From Streptomyces griseicoloratus (GTDB lineage Bacteria; Actinomycetota; Actinomycetes; Streptomycetales; Streptomycetaceae), in the NCBI RefSeq assembly GCF_014534645.1, contig NZ_JACVQF010000234.1, forward strand, positions 1 through 64,000: a DNA stretch of 64,000 nt, in the 5' to 3' direction. Below, piece after piece: positions 1 to 7,895 of the stretch. The translations under genes were made by a program, and so were the position numbers. Positions within the stretch are counted from its first letter, which is position 1; the number at the start of each line of letters is the position of its first letter. A model generated the notes under the pieces. That model was not told the DNA's origin. It saw only the letters and a list, made by a program, of their open reading frames with translations, and did no database searches.

Positions 1-2
1 CC

Positions 3-323
3 GCCACGATCCTGCTCACCGAAGCTCCGGCGCCGAAGGTGCGCGACCGGCAGACCGGTGAGATCGCCAAGGATGCGATGACCGGTGAGGCACTGATGAC
101 CGTCGGCGTCGTCTACATCGACGAGGGCGAGTCGTCGCTGATCCAGGTCACCGTCGCGGAGAGCGGCGTGACCGAGGGCCTGACGGTCGGTGCTCCGGTC
201 TCGCTTCCGGGTCTGGTGGCACGGCCTTGGCAGAGCGTCTTCAACGGCCGGGAGCGGCACGGCATCGCCTACCGGGCGACCGCCGTCGCTCCGGGTGCCT
301 TCTCGATGGCTCAGGCGGGCTGA
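3..323 (+). CDS. Conserved AICE protein of unknown function (5' truncated by window)
   Basis: The reading frame is open from base 3, so the start codon lies just outside. About 106 residues are visible. The protein is small, acidic and soluble, with beta-rich patterns such as GVVYIDEGESSLIQVTV and PVSLPGLVARPW, and has no membrane segment or signal peptide. It ends 5 bp before the GTG of the TraB-like gene, which suggests one transfer operon. I recognise the position (immediately upstream of the DNA pump in AICEs) but not a biochemical function; a DNA-binding accessory role is only a guess. Confidence 0.7.
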   Translation, partial: ATILLTEAPAPKVRDRQTGEIAKDAMTGEALMTVGVVYIDEGESSLIQVTVAESGVTEGLTVGAPVSLPGLVARPWQSVFNGRERHGIAYRATAVAPGAFSMAQAG

Positions 324-328
324 CCGCC

Positions 329-1702
329 GTGACGGATCTGGTGACGTGGGCCGAGCTGGGCGGTTCGCTCGCTGCGATAGGCGGCGCCGCCTACACCCGG
401 CACGCCCACCCGGCGGCGTACTGGTCCACGGTCGGGCTGCCGCTCTCGGTGGTCCGGCTGCTGGCCTCGTACTCCTCGACCATGGACGCCTGCGGCCTGA
501 CCGTCGAGCCGTCCCGGTGGCGGGTGCTGGCCGTCCGGGCGACCACCCGCCGTGAGGTCCGGCCGGTGCCTCCTCGTCGGGGCGTCATCCGTCCCACCAC
601 GACCGGCCTGCGCATGCGACTGCGGCTGGCTCCGGGGCAGGAGCCGGCGGACGTGGCGGCCTCCGCCGAACGCCTCCGGCACGCCTGGGGCGTTCACGCC
701 GTCCACGTGCGGGACGTCAAGCCGGGCGTCGTCGAGCTGCGGCTTGTCGGCTTCGACGTGCTGCGGAAGGTGCGGATGCCCCGTCGGCTGGACGGTGGTC
801 CGCTTCGGATCCCGGTGGCGTTACGGGAGGACGCGACCGCGTTCGTGCGGGACTACCGGGCCGTGCCGCATGAGCTGGTGCTCGGCGCCACGCTCTCGGG
901 CAAGTCCATGTACCTGCGGAACCTGCTGACCGGGCTCGCCGCTCAGCCGGTGGCCCTGGTCGGCATCGACTGCAAGCGCGGGGTCGAGCTGGCGCCCTTC
1001 GCACCTCGGCTCTCCGCCCTGGCGACCGACCCGGACCAGGCGGCCGAGCTGCTTCCCGCGCTCGTGAAGGAAATGGAGGACCGATACGACCTGATCAAGG
1101 CCCGGCAGGGCATCGCGCCCGGCACCCCGGAAGAACTGATCACCTCGGACGTCTGGGGACTGCCGGAGGACGAACGACCTGCCCCGATCGTGCTGTTCAT
1201 CGACGAGGTGGCCGAACTCTTCCTCGTCGCCACGCGGAAGGAGGAGGAACGGCGGGACGAGATGGTCACCCACCTCATCCGGCTCGCCCAACTCGGCCGG
1301 GCCGCTGGCATCTATCTCGAAGTCTGCGGCCAGCGCTTCGGCGCCGAGCTGGGCAAGGGCGCGACCATGCTCCGTGCCCAGCTCACCGGCCGCGTCTGCC
1401 ACCGCGTGAACGACGAAGCCTCGGCCAAGATGACGCTCGGCGACATCGCCCCTGAGGCCGTCGTCGCGGCCTGTGCCATCGCCCCCGAGCTGCCAGGCCT
1501 GGCCGTCGTCGGCGACACCCCCGGTAGCTGGTCCCGCATCCGCACCCCCTACCTCTCCCTCGCCGACGCTGCGGTCACCTGCCGCGCGACGGCTCACCTC
1601 GCCCCCGACGTCCCGGCGCTCGACCCCTACCGGCCGTACGTCCCGCCGATGCCGGTGGAGGCGTCCGGGCTCGTAGCCACGGCTCGCCCGGTCACCGAGT
1701 AA
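329..1702 (+). CDS. TraB/FtsK-type DNA translocase for conjugal transfer
   Basis: A 457-residue P-loop ATPase. Walker A is GATLSGKS near residue 190 and Walker B is IVLFIDEVAEL near residue 288. FtsK-like motifs continue with the GRAAGIYLEVCGQRF segment. A hydrophobic N-terminal part (about residues 8-50) is followed by a basic linker. In actinomycete AICEs this protein is a hexameric pump that moves double-stranded DNA between mycelial cells. The GTG at 329 was chosen over upstream in-frame starts because it follows the preceding stop by 5 bp and removes an implausible Arg-rich extension. Confidence 0.92.
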   Translation: MTDLVTWAELGGSLAAIGGAAYTRHAHPAAYWSTVGLPLSVVRLLASYSSTMDACGLTVEPSRWRVLAVRATTRREVRPVPPRRGVIRPTTTGLRMRLRLAPGQEPADVAASAERLRHAWGVHAVHVRDVKPGVVELRLVGFDVLRKVRMPRRLDGGPLRIPVALREDATAFVRDYRAVPHELVLGATLSGKSMYLRNLLTGLAAQPVALVGIDCKRGVELAPFAPRLSALATDPDQAAELLPALVKEMEDRYDLIKARQGIAPGTPEELITSDVWGLPEDERPAPIVLFIDEVAELFLVATRKEEERRDEMVTHLIRLAQLGRAAGIYLEVCGQRFGAELGKGATMLRAQLTGRVCHRVNDEASAKMTLGDIAPEAVVAACAIAPELPGLAVVGDTPGSWSRIRTPYLSLADAAVTCRATAHLAPDVPALDPYRPYVPPMPVEASGLVATARPVTE

Positions 1703-1783
1703 GCGCACCCGCCCACGGCCGGCACGGCCGTCCCGTGCCACGTCCCTACCCCCTCCATGCCTGGAACCGGAAGGAGCTGCGCC

Positions 1784-2407
1784 GTGCGTGCCCTGTCCGT
1801 CCGCATCGACGCCGTACTCGTCCAAGCACTGATCGCCGCCGCGCTGTCCTTCGCCCACCTGCACGACCTGGCGCTGGCCGCCGGGCAGGACGGCTGGAAG
1901 GCGTGGGCCTATCCGGTCTCCGTCGACCTGCTGCTGGTCGCGGCCTGGCGGCGGCTGCGCTTTGGTGAGGCGAAAGCGGCCGGGTGGTGCTGGTTCCTCG
2001 TCGCCCTGACCGCCTCACTCGGCGCCAACGTCGCCACGGCCGGTCTGCTCGACCTGAACGACGTGCCGGACTGGCTGCGCATCCTCGTCGCCGGATGGCC
2101 CGCGATTGCCTTCCTGGGCGGAACGCTGCTCGCCCACGGAGCAACCGCGGACGCCTCGACGGGGGGACGCGAGTCGGCCCCGGAACCCATCGCGCCCGAA
2201 GTGCCTGCGTCTGCATCTGAGTTGTCCGCTGCGGAGTTGGAACCGGCTCCGCCCTCCACGCCCCGGTCCCGCCGGCGCTCGTCACGCTCGCGCGCAAGGT
2301 CGCCGACGAACACCGCGCCCGGACCGGAACGCCCATCGACACCTCGACCCTTCGCGCCCGGCTCGGCGTCCCGCTGCCGCTGGCCGAAGCCATCTCCGCC
2401 CACCTGA
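1784..2407 (+). CDS. DUF2637/SpdB-like membrane spread protein with an apparent C-terminal frameshift
   Basis: The GTG start at 1784 follows the ribosome site AAGGAG. The first 120 or so residues contain about four hydrophobic segments and match the DUF2637 family of AICE/plasmid spread proteins (for example VDLLLVAAWRRLRFGE). From about base 2255 the frame turns into Arg/Ser/Pro filler. Another frame over the same bases reads PPALVTLARKVADEH, then RTGTPID and LPLAEAISAHLT, stopping at 2412. That looks like the true family C-terminus, a degenerate helix-turn-helix. Restoring one base near 2250-2275 would join the two. This is either a real mutation or a sequencing error. Confidence 0.75.
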   Translation: MRALSVRIDAVLVQALIAAALSFAHLHDLALAAGQDGWKAWAYPVSVDLLLVAAWRRLRFGEAKAAGWCWFLVALTASLGANVATAGLLDLNDVPDWLRILVAGWPAIAFLGGTLLAHGATADASTGGRESAPEPIAPEVPASASELSAAELEPAPPSTPRSRRRSSRSRARSPTNTAPGPERPSTPRPFAPGSASRCRWPKPSPPT

Positions 2408-2430
2408 CCTGACCCGGAGGACTTTTCCTC

Positions 2431-2622
2431 GTGCGCCCGTCCACGCTCCGCGCGCTGAAGCGCGCCGCCGAGCTGACCCGACAGAACCGCCTCACCGAAG
2501 CCGTGCTCATCGCCGAGCCCGTGATCCTCGCCGCCGACAGCTACGAGGGCGACGAGATCTTGCGCTGGCTGGCCGAGCACGTCACCGACTTCACCGGCCA
2601 AGACCTCAAGGAGACCCCCTGA
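2431..2622 (+). CDS. Small AICE hypothetical protein
   Basis: A 63-residue protein with a GTG start 10 bp after a CCCGGAGG ribosome site. It is helical and charged (LRALKRAAELTRQNRLTEAV, DEILRWLAEHVTDF) and has no membrane segment. Its stop overlaps the ATG of the next gene in TGATG, so the two are likely translationally coupled. The protein type is recurrent between DUF2637 and transfer genes in Streptomyces AICEs, but no function is known to me. Confidence 0.75.
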   Translation: MRPSTLRALKRAAELTRQNRLTEAVLIAEPVILAADSYEGDEILRWLAEHVTDFTGQDLKETP

Positions 2623-2813
2623 TGACCGCCAACCGCCGCTTCCGCCGCGGCGTCCGCATCGGCCCCGTGCAGGTCGCCACCTACTACGACGGCCGCGGCC
2701 GCGAGAAGCACACCGCCGCCTGCACGGCTCCGCGCTGCGGCTTCGCCACGGACTACGACAGCCGCGCCGCCGCCGAGCTGGCCGCCCGTACCCATCGCTG
2801 CGCCGTCCGCTGA
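2622..2813 (+). CDS. Mobile element transfer protein (small, Cys-containing)
   Basis: A 63-residue basic protein starting at the ATG that overlaps the upstream stop. The visible core is RIGPVQVATYYDGRGREKH, followed by C-T-A-P-R-C and a terminal H-R-C. Two Cys plus a His/Cys pair suggest a small treble-clef-like or zinc-bound fold. Proteins of this look are annotated as mobile element transfer proteins in Streptomyces AICEs. A longer frame that starts at 2106 is an artefact of high GC; the ATG at 2622 gives the conserved part only. Confidence 0.8.
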   Translation: MTANRRFRRGVRIGPVQVATYYDGRGREKHTAACTAPRCGFATDYDSRAAAELAARTHRCAVR

Positions 2814-2823
2814 AGGAGATCCC

Positions 2824-3018
2824 GTGACCGTCTCGCTGCCGCTCGTCTTCGTCCTGGGCGTCATCGCCTGGGCCGCGATCAAGTTCCTCGGCGTCCGGCT
2901 CTGGGTCGCCGTCGTGATCGCGCTCTTCGGCTTCTGGCTCTCGCACACCTTCCTCGCCCCCGCCATCGAGTCCGGCACCCGTTCCGGGGTCGACGTCGTC
3001 AACGGCACCCACGAGTGA
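2824..3018 (+). CDS. Small membrane protein of the AICE spread cluster
   Basis: A 64-residue protein with a GTG start preceded by GAAGGAG. Residues 3-45 are almost wholly hydrophobic and form one or two membrane segments (LPLVFVLGVIAWAAIKFLGV, then WVAVVIALFGFWL), followed by a short polar tail. Its position between a transfer protein and the SpdD-like protein suggests a spread (pock-enlarging) function at septal membranes. That role is inferred from context. Confidence 0.75.
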   Translation: MTVSLPLVFVLGVIAWAAIKFLGVRLWVAVVIALFGFWLSHTFLAPAIESGTRSGVDVVNGTHE

Positions 3019-3032
3019 CAAGGAGATCCACC

Positions 3033-3290
3033 GTGTTCCGCCCCAAGCTGCCCGACGTCCCGACTCTGCTGACGACAACCGTCACGCCTCGGCAGACGCA
3101 GGCTCCGGCTCCCTCGGCCGGCCGCCCGGTCGCCCCGTACCTGGGCATCGGCGCCGGCGCGGTCGCCGCCGTGGTCGTCGTCGGAATCGTGCTCACCGCG
3201 CTCCTTGCGGCGGTCGCCGTCTCGGCCGTGTCCGTGGCGATCGCCGCCGTGGTCCTGCGCTCCCTCGTCAACGGCGCGCACAAGCGCTGA
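3033..3290 (+). CDS. SpdD-like spread protein
   Basis: An 85-residue protein. GTG 3033 was chosen because AGGAG lies 8 bp upstream; an in-frame GTG at 3015 overlaps the previous stop without a ribosome site. The N-terminal 30 residues are polar and Pro/Thr-rich (FRPKLPDVPTLL). Two adjacent Ala/Val-rich hydrophobic segments follow and end in a basic tail. This layout matches the SpdD family of plasmid and AICE spread proteins, which help the element move through mycelial compartments. Confidence 0.8.
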   Translation: MFRPKLPDVPTLLTTTVTPRQTQAPAPSAGRPVAPYLGIGAGAVAAVVVVGIVLTALLAAVAVSAVSVAIAAVVLRSLVNGAHKR

Positions 3291-3420
3291 CCGGCCGCCG
3301 GGGCGGCAAACGCCGCCAAGCATCCCGCCGCCCCGGGGCTGTCCCTCCCAACCGTCACGACAGCCGAAAGGAACTCCCATCATCACCCGGCAGACTCCGC
3401 CTCCGCTGGCGGAACTCTCC

Positions 3421-4722
3421 ATGCTGGCCTCCCTCGGCACCCTTCCCGAACTGGCCCGCCAACTGTCCGGCCTGGGCGGCTGCACCCGCCCCGTACGCCT
3501 CGACGGCCACCGCACCGAACACGCGGTGGACCGGACGACCGGTGAGATCGGCGGCGTCCTGCGCCACCTGGACTCGTCGGCCCTCCCGGCCGGTCAGCTC
3601 CTCCTCCGCTGCAACAACCGCCGCGCCACCCGGTGCGCGGCCTGCGCCGAGACCTACCGCCGCGACACCTACCACCTGATCACCGCCGGACTCCGCGGCG
3701 GCAAGGGCACCCCGGAACGGGTCGCCACCCACCCGCGCGTCTTCGCCACCTTCACCGCCCCCGGCTTCGGCCCGGTTCACAACCGCCCCGCTGGCGGACG
3801 CCCCTGCCGCTGTGGCCTCCGTCACGACGATCAGGACCCTGCCCTGGGCACGCCCCTCGATCCGGATACGTACGACTACGAAGCGGCCGTGCTGTGGAAC
3901 GCGCACGCCGGTGTCCTCTGGCGGCGCTTCTCGATCTACCTCCGTCGGGAGGTCGCCAAGCGAGCCGGCCTCACCCAGCGGGCCTTCCGTGACCATGCCC
4001 GGGTCTCCTTCGCGAAGGTGGCCGAGTACCAGAAGCGGGGCGCCGTCCACTTCCACGCGGTCATCCGCCTCGACGGCCCGGAGGGCGGCGAGACCGCGCC
4101 TCCGGCCTGGGCGACGGCCGAGCTGCTGACCGACGCCATCCGGGCCGCCGCTGCCGCCGCTCGCGTCGACGGCCCGGAGGTCGACGGCCGGCCGCACACC
4201 TTCGTCTTCGGCCGACAGCTCGACGTCCGTACGATCCGCTCCGCCGACTTCAACGACGGCCAGGACCTGACCGAGCGGGCCGTAGCGGCGTACGTCGCCA
4301 AGTACGCCACCAATGGCGCCGAGATGGCGACCGGCACCCTCGACCGGCCGATCCGCTTCCTCGCCGAACTGGCGCAAGCGAGGATCACCGACCACGCCCG
4401 GCGCATGATCCGTACCGCCTGGACCCTGGGCGCACGCCCCGAGCTGGCAGACCTGCGCCTGCGGGCCTGGGCCCACATGCTCGGCTTCCGCGGCCACTTC
4501 TCCACCAAGTCCCGCCGCTACTCCACCACCCTCGGCGCCCTCCGCGATGCCCGTGCCGCATGGCGCCGCGCCCAAGCCGCTCCGGCCGTCGACACCGGCC
4601 AGGAAACGACTCTCGTCCTCGCGCACTGGGTCTTCGCCGGAACGGGCCTCTCCAGTGCCGAAAGCTGGCTCGCCGCCACCCTCGAACCCGCTCCCGGAAC
4701 GGAAGGAGAGCCGACCGCATGA
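3421..4722 (+). CDS. RepSA-like replication initiator
   Basis: A protein of about 433 residues. An N-terminal Cys-rich segment (RRATRCAAC; CRCGLRH) is followed by the rolling-circle initiator-like stretch KRGAVHFHAVIRLDGP, where the HFH motif is a likely metal site, and the AYVAKYATNGAE motif typical of Streptomyces Rep proteins. It drives autonomous replication of the excised element. The start is uncertain. A good ribosome site (AAAGGA, 3367-3372) sits at ideal distance from ATC-ATC at 3379-3384 in the same frame, where a start would be expected, yet the first ATG is at 3421. Its stop overlaps the excisionase ATG (ATGA). Confidence 0.88.
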   Translation: MLASLGTLPELARQLSGLGGCTRPVRLDGHRTEHAVDRTTGEIGGVLRHLDSSALPAGQLLLRCNNRRATRCAACAETYRRDTYHLITAGLRGGKGTPERVATHPRVFATFTAPGFGPVHNRPAGGRPCRCGLRHDDQDPALGTPLDPDTYDYEAAVLWNAHAGVLWRRFSIYLRREVAKRAGLTQRAFRDHARVSFAKVAEYQKRGAVHFHAVIRLDGPEGGETAPPAWATAELLTDAIRAAAAAARVDGPEVDGRPHTFVFGRQLDVRTIRSADFNDGQDLTERAVAAYVAKYATNGAEMATGTLDRPIRFLAELAQARITDHARRMIRTAWTLGARPELADLRLRAWAHMLGFRGHFSTKSRRYSTTLGALRDARAAWRRAQAAPAVDTGQETTLVLAHWVFAGTGLSSAESWLAATLEPAPGTEGEPTA

Positions 4723-4931
4723 ACGACCGCTATCTGTCCGTGGACCAGGTTGCCGAGCTGCTGGGAACGACCGTCCGCTTTCCGCGGCGGCTCGTCGAGG
4801 AGCGGCGCATCCGGTACGTGAAGGTCGGCCGACACGTCCGTATCCCGGCGAGTGCGGTGGAGGAGTTCATCGCGTCCCACACGGTGGAGCCGCGTCGGCG
4901 GCCCCGTGCTCGGTACGGGAGGGCTGCCTGA
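4719..4931 (+). CDS. xis: Excisionase (Xis), MerR-like helix-turn-helix
   Basis: A 70-residue protein with a winged-helix excisionase fold. YLSVDQVAELLGTTVRF gives the helix-turn-helix and IRYVKVGRHVRIPASAVEEF gives the wing and following helix. It overlaps both neighbours by a few bases (ATGA with rep, TGATG with int), the usual rep-xis-int order of pSAM2-type elements. It should bend attachment-site DNA and turn the integrase toward excision. Confidence 0.88.
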   Translation: MNDRYLSVDQVAELLGTTVRFPRRLVEERRIRYVKVGRHVRIPASAVEEFIASHTVEPRRRPRARYGRAA

Positions 4932-6100
4932 TGGCCAACAGCAAGGGCAGGCGCCGCCGCTTCGGAGCGATCAGACGGCTGCCTTCCGGTCGGTACCAGG
5001 CGCGTTATCCCGGCCCGGACGGCGTGATGCGCCCAGCTCCCTTCACCTTCGAGACGACGGCCGACGCGGACGACTGGCTCGCCGAGAAGCAGACGGAGAT
5101 CCGCCGGGGTGAGTGGAGGGACCCGGAGGCCGGCGCGGTGGGCTTCCGGGCCTACGCCGACAAGTGGGTGGAGGAGCGCGAGTTGGCTCCACTGACCCGG
5201 GATCTCTACCGCTACCTCCTCGACAAGCACCTGACTGCCTTCGCGGACTTGGACCTGGACGAGATAACCGCGCCCCGTGTCCGTGAGTGGCGGGCCGAGC
5301 GGCTGCGGATCACGGGTGCCAAGACGATCACCGCGAAGGCGTACCGGCTCCTGAAAGCCATCATGGAGACGGCCGTCGACGACGAGTTGATCCAGCGCAA
5401 CCCGTGCCGGATCAAGGGCGCCGGCAAGGAGAAGGCGGCCGAGCGGCGCATCGCCACCGTCGCCCAGGTCGACGCCCTCGCCGACGCGGTGGGGATGCGG
5501 TGGCGGCTGATGGTGTACCTCGGTGCCTACGGCCCGATGCGGCCGGAGGAACTGGCCGGCCTCCGTCGTCGGGACGTCGACGTCGACAACCTGCGCGTCC
5601 GGATCCGCCTCGCCGAGCCGGAGCGGATGAACGGGCGGCGGGTCCAGGGCGACACCAAGTCCGAGGCAGGCACTCGGACTGTGATTCTTCCCGCGTTCCT
5701 CCGCCGGGAGCTCCGGTGGCACCTGGAGTCGTACGCCGAGCCGGGGCCGGACGGGTTGGTCTTCGTGGGGGAGAAGGGGGCACCCTTCCGGCGCAGCACC
5801 TTCGGGCGGAAGTGGCGGCGGGCGCGGGAGGTCGTCGGTATGCCCGTGGGCTTCCGGTTCTACGACCTCCGGCACACCGGGCACACACTCTCCACGCGGT
5901 CGGGCGCCACGCTGAAGGACACGATGGTCCGCGCCGGGCAGTCGTCCGAGAAGGCCGCGCTGATCTACCAGCACTCCGACGAGGAGCGTCAGGAAGAGGT
6001 GGCCGCCGGCCTCGACGCGACCGTCCGGAAGGCTCGGGCTGCCGCTGCCCGGAAGGCTGCCGGGGAGCGTTCTGGCACGGATCTGGCACGCGGCGAGTGA
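4931..6100 (+). CDS. int: Tyrosine-recombinase integrase
   Basis: A 389-residue integrase. The N-terminal AP2-like arm-binding domain covers residues 10-60 (SGRYQARYPGPDG), the SAM-like core-binding domain about residues 70-160, and the catalytic domain the rest. Catalytic residues visible are Arg in GPMRPEELAGL (about 203), His-x-x-Arg in DLRHTGHTL (about 313) and the nucleophile Tyr in ALIYQHSDEERQ (about 346). In most relatives the first catalytic segment reads G-x-R-x-G-E; here it is M-R-P-E-E. It directs insertion into the adjacent tRNA-Gly gene. Confidence 0.93.
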   Translation: MANSKGRRRRFGAIRRLPSGRYQARYPGPDGVMRPAPFTFETTADADDWLAEKQTEIRRGEWRDPEAGAVGFRAYADKWVEERELAPLTRDLYRYLLDKHLTAFADLDLDEITAPRVREWRAERLRITGAKTITAKAYRLLKAIMETAVDDELIQRNPCRIKGAGKEKAAERRIATVAQVDALADAVGMRWRLMVYLGAYGPMRPEELAGLRRRDVDVDNLRVRIRLAEPERMNGRRVQGDTKSEAGTRTVILPAFLRRELRWHLESYAEPGPDGLVFVGEKGAPFRRSTFGRKWRRAREVVGMPVGFRFYDLRHTGHTLSTRSGATLKDTMVRAGQSSEKAALIYQHSDEERQEEVAAGLDATVRKARAAAARKAAGERSGTDLARGE

Positions 6101-6114
6101 TCACCATGCACAGC

Positions 6115-6142
6115 AAAAAGGCCCAGGTCGATAACCTGGGCC
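6115..6142 (-). terminator. Rho-independent terminator of tRNA-Gly
   Basis: A perfect 9-bp stem (6120-6128 with 6134-6142, loop 6129-6133). Read on the minus strand it is followed by a run of five T. It lies 10 bp beyond the 3' end of the tRNA on the element side, so it may have been brought in by the integrated element. Confidence 0.85.
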
Positions 6143-6152
6143 TCCTCCATGG

Positions 6153-6223
6153 AGCGGGTGACGAGAATCGAACTCGCGCTCTCAGCTTGGGAAGCTGATG
6201 TTCTACCATTAAACTACACCCGC
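6153..6223 (-). tRNA. tRNA-Gly (anticodon CCC)
   Basis: On the minus strand the sequence folds into a complete cloverleaf: acceptor stem GCGGGTG pairing with the 3' end, D-loop TTTAATGGTAGAA, anticodon loop TTCCCAA (anticodon CCC, reads GGG), and T arm with GTTCGATTC. CCA is not encoded. The 3' end faces the integrase gene, so this tRNA is the integration target of the AICE and was rebuilt by the element's att core. Confidence 0.95.
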
Positions 6224-6495
6224 GTAAGACGCCGGTCGGAACCGGTGTCCGGACGCTCGCTTACTGTACCTCATCGCTGGCCCCCGGTGTTCACGCCGTG
6301 GGGCCCGTGTGGTTTTCGGGGGCGTGACGCGGCTGCGGGGAACCGGAGTTGGGGCGTACGGTGGTGGGGCGGAAGAGGGGTGCGCGGGGGCGGAGTGCCG
6401 CCTGGAGGGCCGTCTCTTTGATCCCGTAGTGTGGCTTTTGTCGTCAGGGTAGTTAAGCCAGACGCGGCTCTTGGGGAAGGGACTTAAGGGACTTG
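6224..6495. other. Intergenic spacer upstream of tRNA-Gly
   Basis: This stretch between the tRNA 5' end and the small Cys/His ORF holds no convincing coding sequence. It should contain the tRNA promoter reading leftward (around 6230-6265) and the promoter of the rightward small gene (a T-rich patch near 6415-6455). No tandem repeat or strong hairpin was found. Confidence 0.5.
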
Positions 6496-6654
6496 ATGGA
6501 GCGCACCGTCGTCCGCTGTGCCGATGGGCACGTGTTCACCGCCGCCTCGTTCCCGATGCAGCAGGCCGAGCGACTCGGTCCTGGTCGGCTCGTCCGCTGT
6601 CCGCGGTGTGCGCGGTTGCGGAGTGTCGTGCCGGTGGCCATGGAGAAGCGGTAG
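6496..6654 (+). CDS. 52-residue zinc-ribbon-like mini-protein
   Basis: ATG at 6496 opens a 52-residue frame. It begins MERTVVRCADGHVF and later contains VRCPRCARLRS. The C-x(3)-H plus C-x(2)-C arrangement is a plausible four-ligand zinc site. Codon use is typical Streptomyces (G/C third positions). The gene sits 99 bp before dcd and I recall similar short proteins near dcd in other streptomycetes, but no function is known. It is too short for usual ORF cut-offs. Confidence 0.65.
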   Translation: MERTVVRCADGHVFTAASFPMQQAERLGPGRLVRCPRCARLRSVVPVAMEKR

Positions 6655-6753
6655 GGAAGCGGTAGCAGACTCCCGGCAGGGAGGCCAGCGGGACCGGGCG
6701 CGTGGAGCGGTGGCGATTGTGGCTGCTCCGCGCGCCTTGCGTATCCTCGGTGC

Positions 6754-7329
6754 GTGCTTCTCTCTGACAAGGACATCCGGGCCGAGATCGACGCCGGACG
6801 GGTCCGCATCGATCCCTACGACGACTCCATGGTGCAGCCGTCGAGCATCGACGTGCGTCTCGACCGGTTCTTCCGGGTGTTCGAGAATCACCGGTACCCG
6901 CACATCGACCCCTCCGTCGAGCAGGCGGACCTCACGCGGCTCGTGGAGCCGGAGGGGGACGAACCGTTCATCCTGCACCCCGGTGAGTTCGTGCTGGCCA
7001 GTACGTACGAGGTCATCACCCTCCCCGATGACCTCGCCTCCCGGCTGGAGGGGAAGAGTTCGCTCGGGCGGCTCGGACTCGTCACGCACTCCACCGCCGG
7101 GTTCATCGACCCCGGCTTCTCCGGGCACGTGACGCTGGAGCTCAGCAATCTGGCGACGCTGCCCATCAAGCTGTGGCCCGGCATGAAGATCGGGCAGCTG
7201 TGCATGTTCCGGCTCAGCTCGCCGGCCGAGCACCCGTACGGGAGCGAGCGGTACGGGTCGCGGTACCAGGGGCAGCGGGGGCCGACCGCCTCCCGGTCCT
7301 TCATCAATTTCCATCGGACCCAGGTGTGA
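6754..7329 (+). CDS. dcd: dCTP deaminase
   Basis: A 191-residue trimeric dUTPase-fold enzyme that converts dCTP to dUTP (possibly on to dUMP), feeding dTMP synthesis. Visible motifs are [16 protein letters not shown], the conserved KSSLGRLGL loop (substrate phosphates and active-site Ser/Arg), the [18 protein letters not shown] motif with the catalytic Glu, and the flexible C-terminal [12 protein letters not shown]. The GTG start at 6754 gives the normal family length. Confidence 0.96.
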   Translation: MLLSDKDIRAEIDAGRVRIDPYDDSMVQPSSIDVRLDRFFRVFENHRYPHIDPSVEQADLTRLVEPEGDEPFILHPGEFVLASTYEVITLPDDLASRLEGKSSLGRLGLVTHSTAGFIDPGFSGHVTLELSNLATLPIKLWPGMKIGQLCMFRLSSPAEHPYGSERYGSRYQGQRGPTASRSFINFHRTQV

Positions 7330-7365
7330 GCCGGGACGCAGCCAGGACGCAGGCAGGACTGACGC

Positions 7366-7875
7366 ATGAGTGATGTACGGGAGAATCTGACCTACGAGCA
7401 GTTCGGCGTCGCCGTGCGTGAGCTCGCGCAGGCCGTGGCCGACGACGGGTACGAGCCCGACATCGTGCTCTCCATCGCACGCGGCGGCGTCTTCGTGGCC
7501 GGCGGGCTCGCCTACGCCCTGGACTGCAAGAACATCCACCTGGTCAACGTGGAGTTCTACACCGGCGTCGGGACCACGCTCGAGATGCCCGTCATGCTCG
7601 CGCCCGTGCCCAACGTCATCGACTTCTCCGACAAGAAGGTCCTCATCACCGACGACGTCGCCGACACCGGCAAGACGCTCAAGCTGGTGCGGGACTTCTG
7701 CCTGGACACCGTCGCCGAGGTCCGCAGCGCCGTGATCTATGAGAAGTCCCACTCGCTGGTGCAGTGCGAGTACGTGTGGAAGCGCACCGACGACTGGATC
7801 AACTTCCCGTGGAGTGTCTTGCCTCCCGTACATAAGTCGGGCGAGGCGCCCAAGGAGAACAAGGAAGCGCTCTGA
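7366..7875 (+). CDS. Purine (xanthine/hypoxanthine-type) phosphoribosyltransferase
   Basis: A 169-residue type I phosphoribosyltransferase. The PRPP-binding loop is VLITDDVADTGKTLKLV (about residues 100-116), preceded by the phosphate-binding SIARGG. The family salvages a free purine base with PRPP in the cytosol. Length and the short hood favour a Gpt-like or WbmN-like protein rather than classical Hpt; the exact base cannot be told. It follows dcd by 36 bp, so the two are probably co-transcribed, and a hairpin terminator follows. Confidence 0.85.
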   Translation: MSDVRENLTYEQFGVAVRELAQAVADDGYEPDIVLSIARGGVFVAGGLAYALDCKNIHLVNVEFYTGVGTTLEMPVMLAPVPNVIDFSDKKVLITDDVADTGKTLKLVRDFCLDTVAEVRSAVIYEKSHSLVQCEYVWKRTDDWINFPWSVLPPVHKSGEAPKENKEAL

Positions 7876-7895
7876 CCTCCGCAGGTCGCACATAT

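Larger units (their letters stand above)
1..6200. mobile_element. Right end of a pSAM2/SLP1-type integrative conjugative element (AICE)
   Basis: The gene string TraB/FtsK pump, small spread proteins, RepSA-like initiator, excisionase and tyrosine integrase, all on the plus strand and closely packed, is the classic AICE backbone. The integrase ends about 50 bp before the 3' end of a tRNA-Gly gene, so the attachment core should lie inside the 3' half of that tRNA (about 6153-6200). The left boundary, the second att copy and the regulatory (KorSA/Pra-type) genes would be upstream of this window. The right boundary given is approximate, because the duplicated core cannot be seen here. Confidence 0.9.

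Noticed and set aside
2106-2813. 235-residue protein spanning three AICE genes
   Set aside because: Only its last 63 residues look genuine. The rest is Arg/Pro filler across the DUF2637 tail and the small helical protein, each better supported in other frames.
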